Shown here: piece after piece, positions 8,359-16,992 of the stretch
Position numbering within the stretch: position 1 is the stretch's first letter
How the letters are laid out: each line of letters starts with the position of its first letter
Assembly (NCBI GenBank): GCA_003223325.1
Contig: QHYS01000331.1
Span: 1 to 64,000, forward strand
DNA from: Acidobacteriota bacterium
GTDB lineage: Bacteria > Acidobacteriota > Terriglobia > Acidiferrales > UBA7541
Length of the DNA stretch: 64,000 nt
Direction of reading: 5' to 3'
Notes under the pieces: model-generated
Database searches by the model: none
Told to the model about the DNA's origin: nothing
The model's input: the letters and a program-made list of their open reading frames with translations, nothing else
Made by a program: the position numbers and the translations under genes

Positions 8359-9186
8359 TCACTCGTGCTTAGTCTGGGTGCTCTGGGTCGTCGCCTCACC
8401 AATAATTGTGCGCGTCGGCTTCGGGTCATCGATTCTTAACTGCTGGCCGCTGGTCCGTGCGAGGATCATCAATTCAGCAAGACGCAAGATGCGATCCGCC
8501 GCATTTTCAGGGCTCAGGCCTCGTGAATGGATATTCGAGACTAGATTTCGATTAGCATCGGTATGAGTAGAGTCGGGGCAGTAGGCCATGTATGCGGAAA
8601 GGCTATCCGCCGCAGCGAGTCCCGGGCGCTCGCCAATCAGGAGCACCGCAACTCTAGGCGTAAGCAACTCGCCGATTTCGTTCAAGATTCCGACGCGGCA
8701 GTACCGAACCATAAGCGTTTGTCCGACGGTCCATCCCCGCTTAAACGCGGATGGATAAAGAAGGGGCAGTAATCGAGGAACTTGCGCCGCCACTGCCGCA
8801 ACCGAGAGACCATCTCCGATGGCAATCTCAATGTCGTTGCCCTTCGAGCACCGATTCAATATTTCAACGCGCGCCGAATCTGCGAAATGGCGCCCCAGGT
8901 CCGGCCGCAACAGGTATTCTTGTTTGTCGGCGGCTTGGGTCGAAACCTCGAACAACTTCCATTGCTCCAGAAAGCTCCCACTAAAAATCGCGCGAGTATC
9001 CATCTCGGCATAGACCGCATCCCGGGCCGCAGCATGCGCCTCGCGCAGTTCGAGCTGTGTAGCGGTGGGATAAGCTGCTCCCCTGCGCCCGACCAGAAGC
9101 CGCGCGGGTGTCCGCGCCTGAATCCGCCGCACGATTTCAGGCCAGCTTGCCGCACCAACCGCTTCGTCCTTTTCCCGAGCCGTCAC
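8359..9186 (-). CDS. eutC: Ethanolamine ammonia-lyase, small subunit
   Basis: A 275-residue small subunit of the adenosylcobalamin-dependent lyase that converts ethanolamine to acetaldehyde and ammonia. Family features seen: TPARLLVGRRGAAYPTATQL near the N-terminus, the segment VEILNRCSKGNDIEIAIGDG, and RPGLAAADSLSAYMAYCP with THTDANRNLVSNIHSRGL near the end. The GTG start overlaps the eutB stop by four bases, so the two are translationally coupled. Length is close to the usual ~295. Confidence 0.93.
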   Translation of the reverse strand: MTAREKDEAVGAASWPEIVRRIQARTPARLLVGRRGAAYPTATQLELREAHAAARDAVYAEMDTRAIFSGSFLEQWKLFEVSTQAADKQEYLLRPDLGRHFADSARVEILNRCSKGNDIEIAIGDGLSVAAVAAQVPRLLPLLYPSAFKRGWTVGQTLMVRYCRVGILNEIGELLTPRVAVLLIGERPGLAAADSLSAYMAYCPDSTHTDANRNLVSNIHSRGLSPENAADRILRLAELMILARTSGQQLRIDDPKPTRTIIGEATTQSTQTKHE

Positions 9187-10574
9187 GCAATTCCTTGCAA
9201 TGAAGATTCAAATCCGTGCAAAAGTTTTAGCCGGGCCGTGGAGTCCAACTGTACGGGTTGGCCATCCCGATAGATTCCCGTTTCGCGTAGCCACACCAGG
9301 AACTCAGGTGCCGGCTGCAAATTGAATATTCTGCGAACGGCCAACGCGTCGTGATAACTGGTCGATTGATAATTCAGCATCACGTCATCCGAGCAGGGAA
9401 CTCCCATGAAGTAGTTACATCCGGCGGCCGTAAGCAGCATCACAAGATTGTCCGCGGAATTTTGGTCTGCGGCCGCATGGTTGGTGTAGCAAACATCACA
9501 ACCCATCGGCAATCCCAGCAACTTGCCCATGAAATGATCTTCGAGACCCGCTCGAATGATCTGCCGCTCGTCATAGAGGTATTCGGGTCCGATGAAGCCG
9601 ACCACACTATTTACCAGGAAGGGATCGAACGCCCGCGCCACGCCGTAGGCCCGCGCTTCCAATGTTAATTGATCCACGCCATGGTGCGCGTCGGCGGAAA
9701 GCGCACTGCCCTGGCCGGTTTCGAAGTACATCACGTTTTCGCCCTTCCACGGCACATCGCGCCGGCGGTGATGTTCAAGAACACGTTCCCGGCCTTCCGC
9801 CAACATTGAAAGCGTGATGCCAAAGCTTCGATTTGCACCTTCAGTCCCAGCGACTGATTGGAATAACAAATCAACCGGCGCGCCGCTCTCGAGCGCCGTT
9901 AGTTGTGTCGTCACATGCGCTAGGCAGCAGCTTTGGGTTGGAACGTGATAAGCATCCACTAGACGTTCGAGAGCGCGCAGAATTGAGGAAACCGCTGCGA
10001 TGGAATCCGATGCTGGATTTACTCCTATCACAGCATCACCGCAGCCATAGAGTAATCCCTCGAATGTCGCCAGCAGGATGCCTGCAATATCATCGATGGG
10101 ATGATTCGGCTGTATCCGAATGCCTAGAACGCCCCGCTGGCCCATCGTATTCCGGCAACGCGTGATGTTTCGAACCTTCGCCGCGGCCAAGATCAAATCT
10201 TTATTGCTCATTATCTTAGCTACAGCCGCGGCGATTTCAGGAACGATCGCGCGCTGAATCTGCTTCAGTTCCGCTTCACCGGTTGCGTCGTCAAGGATAT
10301 ATTCCCGGAACGCTCCTACAGTCATGCTCTTGATCGTCTTAAAGCTATCCGCCTCGTGCGTATCAAGGATCAAGCGGCTTACGTCATCGTCATCTGGAGC
10401 AATCAGGGGTTGCCGAAGAATTTCATCGAGCGACAGATCGGCGAGCCGGCGCTTCGCTGCCACCCGCTCTCGCTCCGAGCGAGCCGCAATGCCAGCCAGT
10501 TGATCGCCAGACTTCTCTTCATTCGCTTTCGCGAACAGTTCCCGAAGATCCGCAAATACAAAGCTCTCGTGCAT
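9183..10574 (-). CDS. eutB: Ethanolamine ammonia-lyase, large subunit
   Basis: The 463-residue catalytic (beta/alpha)8-barrel subunit that works with EutC. Diagnostic segments are NTMGQRGVLGIRIQPNHP, GCGDAVIGVNPASDS, FQSVAGTEGANRSFGI and GCDVCYTNHAAADQNSADN. ATG 10574 is preferred because GGTGA lies five bases before it; a GTG three codons upstream has no ribosome site. No eutA reactivase, permease or microcompartment shell genes are nearby, so acetaldehyde would be released in the cytosol. I found no cobalamin riboswitch upstream. Confidence 0.94.
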   Translation of the reverse strand: MHESFVFADLRELFAKANEEKSGDQLAGIAARSERERVAAKRRLADLSLDEILRQPLIAPDDDDVSRLILDTHEADSFKTIKSMTVGAFREYILDDATGEAELKQIQRAIVPEIAAAVAKIMSNKDLILAAAKVRNITRCRNTMGQRGVLGIRIQPNHPIDDIAGILLATFEGLLYGCGDAVIGVNPASDSIAAVSSILRALERLVDAYHVPTQSCCLAHVTTQLTALESGAPVDLLFQSVAGTEGANRSFGITLSMLAEGRERVLEHHRRRDVPWKGENVMYFETGQGSALSADAHHGVDQLTLEARAYGVARAFDPFLVNSVVGFIGPEYLYDERQIIRAGLEDHFMGKLLGLPMGCDVCYTNHAAADQNSADNLVMLLTAAGCNYFMGVPCSDDVMLNYQSTSYHDALAVRRIFNLQPAPEFLVWLRETGIYRDGQPVQLDSTARLKLLHGFESSLQGIA

Positions 10575-10833
10575 AGGTGTCACCGCAGGACGAAGCCTGC
10601 CCTCCGCTGGAACCTACCATTACTCTCAAACTGAAGGAAGGGAGACACCCTGCGGCGTCCCGAGCGCTGCGCCAAGTACGCACGCTTTGAGGTCTATTCG
10701 ATCACGGCTTATCTAAGATTTCTTGATATCGAACCGGGAATGGAGCCCTGAAGATGGGTTCGAAAATAACTGCGTATATTATGTTCCTGAAGTAGCGCTG
10801 GCGTCCGCCGAAGGCTTTTGCGAGAATCCAACC

Positions 10834-11409
10834 ATGCCTTCTAACACGGACCTGCAAATCCGCTCTGTCCAAGAATCCGACGTGCCGCTGGTTCTCGAGT
10901 TCATAAGAAAATTGGCGGAGTACGGGGATATCTCGAGCGAAGCTACGGTCACGGAAGCGGACTTGCGCGCGGCGCTTTTTGGCGCGCGTCCGGTCGCCGA
11001 AGCGATCCTCGCATATGTCCGCGATGAGCCCGCCGGCTTCGCTGTCTATTCCTTCACGTTTTCGAGCTTTAGGGGCCAACCTGGCATTTACGTCGAGGAT
11101 CTCTTCGTCGAGCATCAATTTCGCGGCCGCGGCGTCGGCAAAGCGCTTCTCCTCACTCTCGCGCGTCTCGGCCGGGAACGCGGCTGCGGACGCCTGGAAT
11201 GGTCCGTGCTGAACTGGAACGAACAAGCTATGGAATTTTATCAGGATCTGGGAGCCGTTCCCATGGATGAATGGACCACGTTTCGACTAAGCGGCGACGC
11301 GCTCGACCGTCTGGCATCGTCTGGCGAAAGTCACGCACACGATGAGCTTTCGCCGGTTAAGAAAGTTGCGCAGCGCGTTGCGCCCCTCCGGGAGCGGCGC
11401 CATGCCTAA
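10834..11409 (+). CDS. GNAT-family N-acetyltransferase
   Basis: A 191-residue acetyl-CoA-dependent acetyltransferase. The acetyl-CoA loop is visible as HQFRGRGVGKALL, preceded by GIYVEDLFVE and followed by RLEWSVLNWNEQAMEFYQDL, a pattern found in the diamine/thialysine acetyltransferase subgroup. The ~30-residue tail (ESHAHDELSPVKKVAQRVAP) is longer than usual. ATG 10834 is chosen because the domain begins directly after it. Its end overlaps the peptidase start by eight bases. The substrate is inferred as a small amine but not proven. Confidence 0.85.
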   Translation: MPSNTDLQIRSVQESDVPLVLEFIRKLAEYGDISSEATVTEADLRAALFGARPVAEAILAYVRDEPAGFAVYSFTFSSFRGQPGIYVEDLFVEHQFRGRGVGKALLLTLARLGRERGCGRLEWSVLNWNEQAMEFYQDLGAVPMDEWTTFRLSGDALDRLASSGESHAHDELSPVKKVAQRVAPLRERRHA

Positions 11410-12799
11410 GGCCCTGAGACCTCGGCGAGCAATTCGCCCCATCGCTGTTTTTGCCCTGGTGCTTACGACGCTGTCGGCGCCGCTGGCCCTCCTTCTGGAT
11501 GCACGAGAACGCGAACCGAATGGCGTCTACGCCGAACGCCGCGCACATCTCGTCGCGCAGCTCAGTGCGCCCGTGCTGCTATTCGGCTACACCGGCCGCG
11601 AGAACTCCTCGCCTTCTTACGTCTTCCTGCAGGAACCGAATTTCTACTATCTGACCGGCCACAACGAAGAAGGCGCCGCGCTTTTGCTCGTCCCCTCCGG
11701 GACTGCGGAGAAAAGCTGGAAGGGAGCGAACGAAATCTTATTTCTGCCGCCTCGCAAATCTGAAGAGGAAAAATGGAACGGTCCCCGGATGGGACCCACC
11801 GATGCGGATGTTCAAAAAAAGACTGGATTTGCCGCCATCGAAGCTTTCTCGAATCTAAAGTCGCACCTCACCGATTTGGCGCAAAGCTACCACGAGATAT
11901 GGACGCTCGCGCCTCATGCGGAGGACACCGGCTATCCGCATGCGCGAGAATGGTCCGCATGGATCACACAGGCGGCGCCGGGAATTGCCGTGCGGGATGC
12001 AGCGGCCGCCATCGGCGCGATGCGTCAGATCAAAACGCCCGGCGAAATCGCGCTACTCACGAAAGCCATCGAGCTTTCCATGGACGCACAGCTTGCGGCC
12101 ACGCGTATGGTTCGGCCAGGCCTTTACGAATATCAGGTCGCCGCTCGCATGGTGGAGATCCACGCCTATGGCGGGTGCGAGACGGAGGCTTACGCGCCCA
12201 TCGTCGGGACCGGCCTGCACTCCACGATTTTGCATTTCAACCAACTGGACGCCCTGATTCAGGATGGCGATGTTGTCCTGATAGATGTGGGCGGCCAGTA
12301 TTCCGGCTACACCGCTGACATCACCCGCACACTGCCCGCAAACGGCCATTTCACAGGGCGCCAGCGAGAAATCTATGACATCGTGCTCGGCGCGCAGAAT
12401 GCCGTGCTGGCCGCAATGAAGCCGGGGGCGACGCTGGGTCGGCAGGGTTCCAATAGCCTCTTCAAAGTTGCTTACGACTACATCAATACGCATGGCGCAG
12501 ATCGGGATGGACGCAGCCTGGGCCGTTACTTCACTCATGGGTTGGGGCACCACATTGGCCTCGAAGTGCACGATGCCGGCGATCCCAGCCGCCCGCTCGA
12601 ACCAGGCATGGTGGTCACTGCGGAGCCCGGCGTTTATATCCCAGAAGAAAGAATCGGCGTGCGCATCGAAGACGATGTGCTGATTACCCCCACCGGCTAT
12701 AAACTTCTCACGGCGCGCCTGCCCCGAAGCGTGGACGAGATCGAAAAAATCATGGCCGAAGCCAAAGTCGCCCGCGATGAAAGATCGAGCGAGCGCTAA
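11402..12799 (+). CDS. Secreted Xaa-Pro aminopeptidase (M24B)
   Basis: A 465-residue metallopeptidase that removes N-terminal residues preceding proline. An N-terminal hydrophobic signal (IRPIAVFALVLTTLSAPLAL) suggests export. An AMP_N domain follows (FYYLTGHNEEGAALLLVP), then the pita-bread domain with all five dimetal ligands: two Asp in VVLIDVGGQYSGYTADITRT, His in THGLGHHIGLEVHD, Glu in VVTAEPGVYIP and Glu in GVRIEDDVLIT. ATG 11402 follows a GGGAG site and overlaps the acetyltransferase gene. Confidence 0.9.
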   Translation: MPKALRPRRAIRPIAVFALVLTTLSAPLALLLDAREREPNGVYAERRAHLVAQLSAPVLLFGYTGRENSSPSYVFLQEPNFYYLTGHNEEGAALLLVPSGTAEKSWKGANEILFLPPRKSEEEKWNGPRMGPTDADVQKKTGFAAIEAFSNLKSHLTDLAQSYHEIWTLAPHAEDTGYPHAREWSAWITQAAPGIAVRDAAAAIGAMRQIKTPGEIALLTKAIELSMDAQLAATRMVRPGLYEYQVAARMVEIHAYGGCETEAYAPIVGTGLHSTILHFNQLDALIQDGDVVLIDVGGQYSGYTADITRTLPANGHFTGRQREIYDIVLGAQNAVLAAMKPGATLGRQGSNSLFKVAYDYINTHGADRDGRSLGRYFTHGLGHHIGLEVHDAGDPSRPLEPGMVVTAEPGVYIPEERIGVRIEDDVLITPTGYKLLTARLPRSVDEIEKIMAEAKVARDERSSER

Positions 12800-12822
12800 T
12801 TTTCTTGGGCGTAAGAGGCAGC

Positions 12823-14259
12823 TTAGTTCAAAGCGGCGGTGAGCGCCCGGATAAGGGCTGTTTCCTGTGAAGCGAAAACCGTGCGCAGGTCCAGCACCAG
12901 CCGATCCTCGGAGACGCGCGCGAGCACGGGTGTGTGCTCCGCGCCCGCAATCTTGGTGCCGGTGCGCAACCTTGCCTCCAGTTGAGTGGCCGAATATTTC
13001 GCGCTGCTGATGTGCAGTAGGCGCGTCGGCAAATACTCGGCCGGGGTCGAGCCTCCGCCGATCACCGATTGCCCGTCCGCGATCTCCACTTGGGCCTGCG
13101 CCGAGGCCGCAACCGGCTTCAGTTCTTGAGCAATTTTGCGAGCGCGCCCCCCGATTTCAGCGGCGCTCGCCCGTATCATTTGCAGCGCGGGCAGGAAATC
13201 GAAATCGCAGCGCAGGTAAGCGAGTAAAGTCGCTTCGAGCGCAGCGATCACGAGTTTATCGACGCGCAGAGCGCGAAACAGCGGGTGTTTGCGCAGACGC
13301 GCGATGAGTTCGCGCCGGCCGGCCAGAATGCCGGCTTGCGGCCCGCCCATCAATTTGTCACCGCTAAACGACACCAGGTCCACCTCCGCCTTAATGCTTG
13401 CGTCTACCACCGGTTCGGCGAAGCCTTGCGGGCCGAGATCGGCCAGGCATCCGGAGCCCAGGTCTTCGTAGAGCGCTATGCCCGTGTGCTGGCTGAGTTC
13501 GACAAGTTCGGCAAGCGCGGGTCGCGCGGTAAAGCCCAGGATGGCAAAATTCGAGCGGTGCACGCGCAGCAGGAGCCGCGTGCGCTCGTTGATGGCGTGT
13601 TCGTAATCGCCGATACAAGTGCGGTTCGTTGTGCCGACTTCGTGCAGAACGGCGCCGCTCTCCGCCATAATATCGGGGATGCGAAACGATTCGCCGATCT
13701 CGATGAGTTCGCCGCGCGAAACGATGACTTCGCCTCCGCGAGCGAGAGAGGCGAGCGCGAGAAACACCGCGGCGGCGTTATTGTTCACCACGCAGGCGGC
13801 CTCCGCGCCAGTCACGCGGGCCAGCAGCGAGCCGGTGTGCACATCCCTTCGGCCTCGGGTGCCCGCGGCAATGTCGTATTCGAGATTGGTGTACTGTCCC
13901 GCCGTCTGGCGGATGTGCTCGATGGCTGCTTCGGCGAGCGGCGCGCGGCCCAAGTTCGTGTGCAGAATCACGCCTGTGGCGTTAATCACGCCTCGCAACG
14001 AGGGCTTCAGCAGCCCAGCCACGTTGCTGACGATCTGTGCGGCAATGGCCTGTGGTTCTGGCGAGCCGCTCGCGAGACCCCGGGAAATGTCGTCGCGAAT
14101 CCGTTCGAGGGCGGTTCGCGCCGCGTCGACGACGAGGTCGCGACCGACGCGAGCCGCAAGTTCCGCAAGCGCAGGCAAGCCCAGCAGTTCGTCTACCGGC
14201 GGAATCTTGCGGAGCAGTACCATGCGCTGATCGCGAGCGGCATCGGCTGCAGAACTCAT
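12823..14259 (-). CDS. selA: L-seryl-tRNA(Sec) selenium transferase
   Basis: A 478-residue PLP enzyme that turns Ser-tRNA(Sec) into Sec-tRNA(Sec) using selenophosphate. Key segments are GVINATGVILHTNLGRAPL, CVVNNNAAAVFLALASL and the PLP lysine in SFSGDKLMGGPQAG. The C-terminus is complete. ATG 14259 is chosen; an in-frame ATG six codons upstream is possible. selB, selC and selD are not in the window, so the selenium genes are split. Its presence predicts UGA-selenocysteine decoding in this organism. It is convergent with the peptidase gene. Confidence 0.94.
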   Translation of the reverse strand: MSSAADAARDQRMVLLRKIPPVDELLGLPALAELAARVGRDLVVDAARTALERIRDDISRGLASGSPEPQAIAAQIVSNVAGLLKPSLRGVINATGVILHTNLGRAPLAEAAIEHIRQTAGQYTNLEYDIAAGTRGRRDVHTGSLLARVTGAEAACVVNNNAAAVFLALASLARGGEVIVSRGELIEIGESFRIPDIMAESGAVLHEVGTTNRTCIGDYEHAINERTRLLLRVHRSNFAILGFTARPALAELVELSQHTGIALYEDLGSGCLADLGPQGFAEPVVDASIKAEVDLVSFSGDKLMGGPQAGILAGRRELIARLRKHPLFRALRVDKLVIAALEATLLAYLRCDFDFLPALQMIRASAAEIGGRARKIAQELKPVAASAQAQVEIADGQSVIGGGSTPAEYLPTRLLHISSAKYSATQLEARLRTGTKIAGAEHTPVLARVSEDRLVLDLRTVFASQETALIRALTAALN

Positions 14260-14399
14260 AGCATGGCATTTCAGCATAGGCTTCGCCCGCAGAGCAACCT
14301 AGTAGACCGACCGCCGCCGTGCCTGATAGGGAGCAAGGAACCAAGGGGCAATTGACGCAGTCGCGCGCGTCTTCTAGCATAAAAACTCCTCCTGCACCA

Positions 14400-14990
14400 A
14401 TGCCCACAAACCAGACTGACGAAGACTTGATTCGCCTCGAGCGGGACATTCGCCAGCTCAAGATCGAATTTGAGCAATATTTCGGCGGTGGCAAAAAACG
14501 CCCGCCCGCCGATATCGAATGGCGGATCGAGCAAGTCATCAAACGCTACGGCGACCGTGCCGCGCAAATGAACTACGGACAACGATTTCGATATGGGAAT
14601 TTGGCCCAGACTTACGCCAAGTACCGCGAGATTTTCCACAAGAGGATGCGGAAACGCGAGGACGGGACAGTGGAGCGGCATTTCGGCGCGGCGGCGCGAG
14701 CGATTGAAGTCCAGCGCGCCCGCTCTCGCCCGGCCGCCTCCCCGCCCTTAATAGCCATCACTTGCTCCGATCTGGAACGGGAATCCGATAAGGTGGATGA
14801 GCTCTACCGTGCGTTTCGTGAGGCTCTGCATAGCTCCGGCGAGTCCGTCGACCGGCTCTCCCGAGAGAAGTTCGAGAAATTCCTGCTGCAGAAATCCGAA
14901 CAAATCCGCAAACAGCGGGACCAGAAAATCGAATTCCTGGTCAGCGTGGAAAACGGCAAAGCGCGGCTGAAGGCTCGTGTGAAGAGCTGA
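14400..14990 (+). CDS. MXAN_5187-type C-terminal domain protein
   Basis: A 196-residue soluble, highly charged, mostly helical protein (IRLERDIRQLKIEFEQYFGG, RPPADIEWRIEQVIKRYGDR, LSREKFEKFLLQKSEQIRKQ). The N-terminal half matches what I remember of the MXAN_5187 C-terminal family found in myxobacteria and acidobacteria, of unknown function. A GTG at 14319 would add 27 residues; ATG 14400 is preferred because the conserved-looking part begins there. It is divergent from selA. Confidence 0.6.
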   Translation: MPTNQTDEDLIRLERDIRQLKIEFEQYFGGGKKRPPADIEWRIEQVIKRYGDRAAQMNYGQRFRYGNLAQTYAKYREIFHKRMRKREDGTVERHFGAAARAIEVQRARSRPAASPPLIAITCSDLERESDKVDELYRAFREALHSSGESVDRLSREKFEKFLLQKSEQIRKQRDQKIEFLVSVENGKARLKARVKS

Positions 14991-15123
14991 TCGCCTGGTC
15001 CGCGACCCGAAATTCGCCTCCTCAAACTTTGGCAGCGTCTTCTTTGTTAACCTGCGAAAGCTCGGCTCGAGTTTGTTTCCGGCGCGAAGCCACTCCTGTT
15101 AGGACGCGTTCCTGCTGAAAGAA

Positions 15124-15151
15124 GTGACTTTTGCCGGGAGCGCGCTACAAT
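15124..15151 (+). promoter_or_regulatory. Candidate purH promoter
   Basis: GTGACT (15124-15129) and TACAAT (15146-15151) are separated by 16 bp and would start transcription about 33 bp before the purH start. The -10 box matches the sigma-70 consensus at five of six positions, the -35 at four. Confidence 0.45.
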
Positions 15152-15191
15152 TCGTCTTCGTCAATTTCCATCTCCAAGTGGAGTGTAGTCT

Positions 15192-16763
15192 GTGCCAATA
15201 GAGCGGGCTCTGGTCAGCGTTCACGAAAAATCAGGAATCGTGGAGTTCACGCGTGCTCTCGAGCGAGCCAGCGTAGAGGTGGTCTCGACTGGGGGTACGG
15301 CCAAGCTGCTGCGCGAATCCGGCATAACGGTTCGAGAAGTCGCGGAGATGACCGGCTGGCCGGAGATGCTGGGTGGGCGCGTCAAGACCTTGCACCCGAA
15401 AGTGCATGGCGGGATTTTGTTCCGCCGAAATCGTCCCGAAGACGGCGAGGAGACGCGCAGACACGGAATTGCTCCCGTGGATCTGGTGGTGGTTAACCTA
15501 TACCCGTTTGAAGCCACCGCCTCTAGGCCGGGCGTTTCGACCCAAGACCTCGTCGAAAACATCGATGTCGGCGGGCCAGCCATGGTGCGTTCAGCAGCGA
15601 AGAACTTCGAGAGTGTGGCGGTGGTCACCGATCCGGGCGACTATAGCGGACTCCTGGACGAATTTTCGGAACGCCACGATTGGTCATTGGAGACACGATT
15701 GGCCTTGGCGCGCAAAGCCTTCGCCATGACGGCGCGGTACGACAGCTTGATTGCCAGCGAACTCGAGCGGCTCGGCGTGTCCGATAACGCGGTGATTTTG
15801 GGTGAACGGCCGGACTTGCCCGCGCAACTGCATTTGGAATTATCGCGGCACGCCGCGTTGCGCTATGGCGAGAATCCGCATCAGAAATCCGCCCTCTATA
15901 TTCCGACCGGGCTCCCCGCATCAGGTTTGGCAGCGGCAGAGCAACTTCAAGGCAAGGAGCTCTCTTACAACAATTTCGTTGATCTGGATGCGGCCTGGTC
16001 TCTGGTGCAGGAATTTGTCGATCCGGCATGCGTGATTGTGAAGCACAACAATCCCTCCGGCACGGCGGAACAGAAGACCCTGGCAGAGGCCTATCGACAG
16101 GCGTTCGGTTGCGACCCCGTTTCGGCGTTTGGTGGTGTGCTGGCTCTCAACCGCATTGTGGATGCCGAGACCGCTGCGGAGGTGGCCAAGCTTTTTGTCG
16201 AATGCATTGTCGCGCCCGGGTACGATTACGCGGCGCGTGAGACGCTGGCCGGGAAAAAGAATCTTCGTCTGATGCAGGTGAGCGCCGCTCCCAGAAAAAT
16301 GAAGCCCGTGTGGGATCTGAAACGCATATCGGGTGGCATTTTAGTGCAGGAGCCCGATACACTCACCATCGCGGAATCGGATCTGAAGGTGGTTACCAAA
16401 CGCCAACCGAGCCGCGAGGAGCTGCGGGATCTGTTATTCGGCTGGAAGGTCGCGAAGCACGTTAAATCGAACGCCATTGTCTTCGCGCGAGCCAGCCGCA
16501 CTCTGGGTATCGGTGCGGGTCAGATGAGCCGCGTGGATTCGGTGAAGATCGCGGTTCTGAAGGCGCAGGAATCGCTGGCCGGCAGTGCTGTTGCCTCGGA
16601 TGCCTTTTTTCCGTTTCCCGACGGAGTGGAGGAGGCCGCACGCGCAGGGGCTACGGCGTTCATACAACCGGGCGGCTCCGTGCGCGACCGAGAGATCATC
16701 GCCGCTACTGACCAGTTAGGGCTGGCCATGGTATTTACGGGCGCTCGGCATTTTCGTCATTAA
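15192..16763 (+). CDS. purH: Bifunctional AICAR formyltransferase / IMP cyclohydrolase
   Basis: The 523-residue enzyme of the last two steps of IMP synthesis. The N-terminal MGS-like cyclohydrolase domain shows [23 protein letters not shown] and [16 protein letters not shown]. The C-terminal transformylase domain has [13 protein letters not shown] near residue 225 and the catalytic KHNNPSG near residue 282. The tail [20 protein letters not shown] is intact. The GTG start follows a GGAG-containing leader and a candidate promoter. Confidence 0.97.
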   Translation: MPIERALVSVHEKSGIVEFTRALERASVEVVSTGGTAKLLRESGITVREVAEMTGWPEMLGGRVKTLHPKVHGGILFRRNRPEDGEETRRHGIAPVDLVVVNLYPFEATASRPGVSTQDLVENIDVGGPAMVRSAAKNFESVAVVTDPGDYSGLLDEFSERHDWSLETRLALARKAFAMTARYDSLIASELERLGVSDNAVILGERPDLPAQLHLELSRHAALRYGENPHQKSALYIPTGLPASGLAAAEQLQGKELSYNNFVDLDAAWSLVQEFVDPACVIVKHNNPSGTAEQKTLAEAYRQAFGCDPVSAFGGVLALNRIVDAETAAEVAKLFVECIVAPGYDYAARETLAGKKNLRLMQVSAAPRKMKPVWDLKRISGGILVQEPDTLTIAESDLKVVTKRQPSREELRDLLFGWKVAKHVKSNAIVFARASRTLGIGAGQMSRVDSVKIAVLKAQESLAGSAVASDAFFPFPDGVEEAARAGATAFIQPGGSVRDREIIAATDQLGLAMVFTGARHFRH

Positions 16764-16992
16764 ACTCGGCACAGCTAACGAGCCATTCAGAATCGCTATT
16801 TCCCGTGCAAAGATAAATCCCGGTGAAAATTGGCATCCTGGGGCGGCCAAAAGCTAGGGCCCGGCAACAAGCGAAGACACCTTCGGCTGCTCAGAAGCAT
16901 CCGACAGGAAGTGGCAGAGGTGGAACGGCCGAATGTCGGGGTGCTTTGAGCATGAGCGAACTCGTGTGATAATCGACAGTTCTGAGGCTTCC

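Noticed and set aside
10575-10700. Possible cobalamin riboswitch before eutB
   Set aside because: The B12-box core and the expected long multi-stem architecture are absent in the short leader; only a 5-bp hairpin is visible.
13285-14355. 356-codon plus-strand frame opposite selA
   Set aside because: The composition is that of reverse-complemented selA; SelA itself has full family motifs.
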